Positions 19,601 to 23,814 of a stretch of 23,814 nucleotides of DNA are shown here, piece by piece (position 1 is the stretch's first letter; each line of letters opens with the position of its first letter). This DNA comes from Chloromonas sp. AAM2 (Eukaryota > Chlorophyta > Chlorophyceae > Chlamydomonadales > Chlamydomonadaceae), in NCBI GenBank assembly GCA_004335635.1, contig QAXH01003140.1, positions 4,930 through 28,743 on the forward strand, given 5' to 3'. A program made the translations under genes and the position numbers. The notes beneath the pieces are model-generated. The model had not been told where the DNA came from. It searched no databases and worked only from the letters and a program-made list of their open reading frames with translations.

Positions 19601-22154
19601 TGCGCGTGGCATGTGCGCAGGTGGTTCATGACTACGAGCACCTGGGAGTGAACAATGACTTCCTGGTCAACACGCAACATGATCTGGCGCTGAGGTACAA
19701 TGGTAGGCAGCCCGGTGCAGCACAGACGAGCATCACCAAAACAAGCTGTTGGCAGGTTCACTGCGGTTTTTGCTGTTGCTGGTTTTTTGTGGCAGTGTAT
19801 AGCAGGGGCTGTACTGCAGCACTACAAGTAAGACAAAGCTAAGACAAGGCAGAACTATGGCAGGACAACTCCGAGGTGAACATGAAGAATGTCTTTGCCT
19901 TGTCTTTCAGATCGGTCTCCCATGGAGAATCACCATCTGGCTGCTGCATGGGCGCTAATGCGCAGCAGTGAGCTCAATTTCCTGCACAGGCTGCCAAAGG
20001 TATGCGCAAAGCCCATGTGTTGGTGCTCACACCAGTCATCAAACAGCTTGTGACAGACCCACCAGGCAAGCAAAATGAGTGACTTGAACTTCAGCAATTG
20101 TGCTCAGTAAGACTGCTCTACTGGGCTTGGCTGGTAATGACCAATCCCGGTAAGATACCTCATACCTGTGTGAAATTCCAAATGAATTAAACCCCAGGGC
20201 AGTTCATGGATGCAGCGCCACCAGCTCCAGGCTGTGAACGAACGTTTCTCGATGCACTTGTCGCAAGGCCCTGGTACCCTCACATGCCGTTGTCCGTGCG
20301 CAGAGCACATGGGCCCGGCTTCGGAAGCTGGTCGTCGAACTTGTGCTGGCCACGGACATGAAGATGGTGCGGACGAGTAACCTGGATTGCCTAGGCAAAA
20401 AACACTCTGTTAACAAGGCACACACACTGTTAACAGATCCTGTACATTTCTCCTGTTTGTTTACTCAATCTTTGGACTAACATTTATAGCCAGCGAGGTA
20501 TAAGCGGGATTTAGGAATGAGAGCAAATGATATTCAGTGAGAATTTGAATTTGAAGGCGTTGGTGTCACCGCGATCACCTGCAGCACTTTGCGGTCATGG
20601 GCCAGTTCAGCGCCTTGCATCGCCTCACCGGTGCTTCAGCCGACGCGGCCAGCTGTGCCGCCGACGACACTCCAACTCAGCCCAGATCCAACACGCCAAG
20701 CATGGCAGGCAGTGTCGCTCAGGGCGTGGAATGCGACCGAGGCGAGGCGCCAGGTCTGACACGCAACGCATCGTGCAGCTCTGCCGGGACGAAATCGAGG
20801 GATCTCATACCTGTATCTGAGAGCGATCAGTTGTTAAGCTTACAGGTTCGTGCGGCTAACACAACGCTGTGGGTGTTACTACAAGCGACGAGTGACTGGT
20901 CCTGCAAACATTCTATGCTCGTGCAGCCTGCTGGCTCCACAAAGTCACGTCACCTACGTGTGCTTTTGGCACGCTGGCTTTGCGCGAAGCTTGGCTGATC
21001 TTGGCTATGCGCAGGTCGCTATGAAGTTGGCCGATTTGGGCCACATGACCGCGTCGCTGGAGGTGCACTGCAAATGGGTCCGGGCGCTGGAAGAGGAGCT
21101 GTTTCTACAAGGTGGGAATGTTACGCCGTCCGTGCTACCCTGCAACTGCTGCGGAGTTGCCGATGTGCTTCAGCAACTTCGCTTCTGACTGTTTGAGATC
21201 CAGCGCCCGAGCATTACAGCTCTGGAGTAACCAGAATGCAGGCGACTGGAGCTTGTTGTGGGATGACGCCGCCGGGCAGAACATCAGACAAGCAACACAT
21301 TTCCGATCACCCTGTGATGCGTGTTTTCCCGATGTGCGCGCAGGTGATACAGAGCTGGCTCAGGGCTTACCGTGCTCGCCGCTGTGCGACCGAACAAAGC
21401 AGGGCGTGACCAAGAGCCAGGTGATCATCAAGTCAGGCGACCAACATCAGACACATGTGTGCAAAGGCTATACGTGGCCGTTGCACAACAGAATGACTGA
21501 ACTGAAATGACTGCTCGAGGTAGCTGCGCAGTACAACTCATGCACGATACCAAGCAAACAGAACATGCTTAACAAACAGAACATGCAACCTAAAACAGAC
21601 ACGGATCAAGTTGAGCTCGAGTCTGTCCGCCGTGCTCACAAGGAGCCCAAAAGCAGATCACGACGAGCCCAAGCCACCCAAGGAAGCAAGCCATAGGGTT
21701 ACCCAATACAGGGCCACGCAAACATGCATCAGGATTCAATGTATGCATATATATCAGGATATACATTGCATGCATAGCACGTGTGTGCAAAACAAACCGT
21801 TCATCTAGTGTGGTAGTATATACTGTATACTTTATCAGGTAATATATATTGCATGCATAGCACAACTGCAAAATAAACCGGTCATCGAGCATGGTATGTG
21901 TTCATTGACCTCGCCAACCATGCTGCACACCGCGCTCTGCATGCACACATGTGCTTGCGCAGGTCGGCTTCTTTGAGTTTGTCGTGATTCCGTTGTTCAA
22001 CAACTTCGTGGCTCGCTTCCCCGCGGCCCGGCCATTGCACAAAGCGATGATGAAGAACTACACGCACTGGCAGGCGGAAGCTGGCAACAGCACAGGCACG
22101 CCACGAGCACCAAAACTCAGCAAGAGACAATCTGTGGACATGCCTGCGGATTGA
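13612..22154 (+). CDS. CHASE-domain transmembrane class I cyclic-nucleotide phosphodiesterase, 22 exons, 1139 aa
   Basis: Predicted membrane receptor that hydrolyses cAMP and/or cGMP in the cytosol under control of an extracellular sensor. Exons: 13612-13713, 13803-13950, 14163-14320, 14578-14773, 14933-15102, 15224-15421, 15646-15767, 15987-16108, 16399-16568, 16951-17083, 17372-17542, 17735-18285, 18515-18672, 18895-18937, 19185-19301, 19621-19702, 19911-19999, 20304-20366, 20585-20845, 21015-21111, 21344-21420, 21963-22154. All phases match. TM1 is about 46-66. The CHASE domain, about 67-340, carries VYPLDE, GVDVLAG, PLTL, LLVRIPVF and WWGYGVM. TM2 is about 343-363. The linker, 365-747, includes a TPAEAIMAIVEDL helix and a Ser/Pro-rich part. 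PDE catalytic domain, 748-1100: HNRRHAADV (815), HDYEHLGVNND (His856, Asp857, His860, Asn864), ATDMK, ADLGH (Asp1025) and the SQ|VGF glutamine (Gln1076). All metal-site residues are present, so activity is expected; cAMP versus cGMP preference cannot be read. Start: first ATG after the in-frame TGA at 13567. Weakest point: the donor at 14774. Confidence 0.9.
19341..19384. repeat. 22-bp tandem duplication in PDE intron 15
   Basis: GCAGTACATGCGGCAGTCACAA at 19341-19362 is followed directly by a copy with one change at 19363-19384. A shorter relative, GCAGTACAC, lies just upstream. It sits 40 bases past the donor of the HNRRH exon. Confidence 0.88.
21752..21895. repeat. Imperfect 81-bp-period direct duplication in PDE intron 21
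   Basis: Copy 1 (21752-21814) and copy 2 (21833-21895) share TATCAGG, ATATTGCATGCATAGCAC-like, CAAAAYAAACCG and GTCATC/TTCATC blocks in order. The surroundings are AT-rich (ATATATAT, GTATATACTGTATAC), unlike the flanking exons. Only about 70 bases separate it from the last PDE exon. Confidence 0.8.
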
Positions 22155-22629
22155 CCACCGACACCGCAGAGAACTTTCCTTGAGCCTGGGGACCATGGAC
22201 AAGACCATGGCCAAGCTTTTCAACAACAAACAGTTAGGATGTCACGACCATATTAGGGATTGCACCCAATTTCTGATGTGCAGCACCCTCATTGAGCCTG
22301 GATACCATGGACAGAAATGAAGCCACGTCGTGTCGCTAACGGATGCTGTCCAGGAGGATGCACAGGTGCAGGTGATTTCTGATGTCAGGGACACAGTTGC
22401 TATTCACGACAGGTTGACCCGATGATCGGACCATCAGATGAAATCTGTGGGGATTCTGGGGATGCGTAAGTTATCATGCATTAGGCAGTCAGGATGGTTC
22501 TGCACAGGCGCCACTGCACATTTATGCATCAACGTCAATGCCGTGTCCAGCATCCCAGCAAAACGCATGCCAGATACCCTCATCTGTGTTTGAATGCCAC
22601 CTAGGTGTTTGAATGCCACCTAGGGAGTC
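22155..22629. other. 3' UTR and spacer after the PDE gene
   Basis: No gene seen. GAGCCTGGGGACCATGGACA near 22182 and GAGCCTGGATACCATGGACA near 22295 are two copies of one 20-base word, 113 bases apart. No AATAAA follows the stop codon closely. Confidence 0.55.
22586..22623. repeat. Perfect 19-bp tandem duplication
   Basis: GTGTTTGAATGCCACCTAG at 22586-22604 and again at 22605-22623, directly before the ATG at 22630. The second copy supplies the in-frame TAG just upstream of that ORF. Confidence 0.95.
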
Positions 22630-22848
22630 ATGGCACAGCCATTTGGCACTGTGCCTGGAGCAAACCATGCATGGCTGCAAAGGGTTCACAAATCCGCCGT
22701 TCTGACCAGCGGCTTATCTGAATTTGGCATAGAAGCTTCAGTTGTCCCACTTTTGCTTGTTGTCCTCCTTGTTGGTGTTGTTGTTTACCTGGCCTTCAGT
22801 CGGGGGAGGACTGCTCAGCAGGGGCAGGGGGGCAGGGGAAAAGGGTAA
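22630..22848 (+). CDS. Small single-pass membrane protein or terminal exon, 72 aa, hypothetical
   Basis: ATG in a favourable GTCATGGC context, and a TAA at 22846-22848. The first 40 or so residues are polar. A strongly hydrophobic stretch then follows (EASVVPLLLVVLLVGVVVYL), long enough to cross a membrane once, and a basic Gly/Gln/Arg tail of about 16 residues (RGRTAQQGQGGRGKG) ends it. With a hydrophobic segment near the C-terminus and positive charge behind it, the tail would be expected in the cytosol. No family recognised. An in-frame stop lies 9 bases upstream of the ATG, so it is either a complete one-exon gene or a last exon entered at a splice site I cannot see. Chance ORFs of this length are common here, so support rests on the clean hydrophobic/basic layout. 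Confidence 0.38.
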   Translation: MAQPFGTVPGANHAWLQRVHKSAVLTSGLSEFGIEASVVPLLLVVLLVGVVVYLAFSRGRTAQQGQGGRGKG

Positions 22849-23673
22849 CCACTTGGTCACCACACTGTACTAGTGTGGACCGCAGTATTGCTGCACCAGC
22901 TGCAGCTCGATGCACCGCACAGTCTCGCCACTACTTTGCCCATACGAGTTTATTTATCAGAATTATCTTGGTTTCATTCAACTCTACTTAAAACGATGTA
23001 TGTATTGGATTGGACTGTTGCTTCGTACATACTGGTGCACTTGGTTTTCATTTGCCATCTTCTTACTTGACCGAATTCCATTTTGTTCTTCATGTCATAT
23101 AAACATGATTTTTTTTAACATGACATAAAGGCATATCTTGATCTCTTGATCTCTTGATATCTTCATGTCCATCTTTCTTGTTCCATGTCGCACTGCATGC
23201 CGGCATCCCCTCAACTTGCTTATAATGAGCCGCAACAAAAAGCGGAACTCTCCAGTAGTCAGTAGCTGGCGAGGGTCTAGATACCTCCGTGGAGTGTAAA
23301 CTGTGGAGTATAAACTAGTACCGTGTCACCACACAAGGGCGGATTACAAGTATAAACAGTCCACCATCGTTGTTGGTACATCCTTTCTTTTTTATCACAG
23401 CAAGGCCACCGGAACACACGCCGCATGATTGTCCTCTACATTTTGAGGGGCCAATGGCGCCATCTGTTTGGAGGTCTGGCTGTGGAATGCATCCATGCCA
23501 AAATATGGCGCACTTGCACTTGCTGTTCAGCAAGTGCACATGCTCTGTGGTGGGTGACTTGGTGGTGCTTATCCTTGAGGGCATTGCAAGCGTTGCTGAC
23601 ATATTTTCTTTCTTCTTCGCTTTCGTAACGACTTCTTTCCCCCTTCTTCTTTGCTACACCTGTGTTCTGTGAA
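22849..23673. other. Spacer without a recognisable gene
   Basis: AT-richer than the genes. It holds a short inverted repeat, ATGTCAT/ATGACAT, around an A-T-rich loop at about 23093-23126. Just after it comes an 8-bp tandem TCTTGATC, three copies, at 23136-23159. ORFs at 22873-23070 and 23370-23672 encode hydrophobic, Cys/Phe-rich sequences with no motif I recognise and are not called. Confidence 0.5.
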
Positions 23674-23814
23674 GATGCGTGATTCGTTTCTCATCTATAC
23701 AGCTATCATGTTCGCCATGGGAGCCAGTGAGGGAATGGTCAACTGGGCTCGCATCATGCTTTGCGACACCATAGCTTCGGTTCACGCCAATGGAGTCGAG
23801 TCTAGCCCCCGTAC
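23674..23814 (+). CDS. Unassigned ORF running off the right edge
   Basis: ATG at 23674 opens a frame to the window end, 47 codons, including GASEGMVNWARIMLCDTIAS. The minus strand is also open here for about 50 codons, so strand is uncertain. The MVNWARIM block faintly recalls sequences from plant and algal transposable-element proteins, but one short block is not enough to assign it. It could also be the start of an ordinary gene, or no gene. Confidence 0.2.

Overview
This is a eukaryotic nuclear window. It has intron-rich protein genes with GT-AG junctions, purine-rich GTRAGN-type donors and (T)GCAG acceptors, short tandem repeats in introns, and long gene-poor spacers with decayed mobile elements. 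Intron style, a CHASE-type transmembrane phosphodiesterase and a LINE tail of an algal kind suggest a green alga (chlorophyte). That assignment is inference; no rRNA or organelle marker is present. All gene models were spliced by hand from reading frame, splice sites and remembered family patterns.

Layout, left to right. (1) Positions 1-3796, + strand: the C-terminal 304 codons of nicotinamide phosphoribosyltransferase (NAMPT) in seven exons, its start lying left of the window. All six introns are phase 0, and three tandem-repeat tracts lie in two of them. (2) Positions 3797-6795: no convincing gene; two diverged copies of one dispersed repeat. (3) Positions 6796-9861, + strand: an unrecognised Ala/Pro/Ser-rich protein of about 473 residues in seven proposed exons. 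The part from 7413 to 9507 is best supported; both ends are tentative. (4) Positions 9862-13611: spacer with a 28-bp tandem repeat, a small terminal-inverted-repeat (MITE-like) element, a related solo end, and a minus-strand LINE 3' remnant whose frame is open for about 480 codons apart from one stop. (5) Positions 13612-22154, + strand: the main gene, 22 exons and 1139 residues, with cytosolic N-terminus, TM1, extracellular CHASE sensor domain, TM2, a long Ser/Pro-rich linker, and a class I cyclic-nucleotide phosphodiesterase domain with all its metal-site motifs. (6) Positions 22155-23814: spacer with a 72-residue single-pass membrane ORF, small repeats, and an unassigned ORF running off the right edge.

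The two recognisable genes do not form a pathway. NAMPT makes NMN for NAD salvage. The CHASE-phosphodiesterase should bind an extracellular or luminal ligand and change cAMP or cGMP breakdown in the cytosol.
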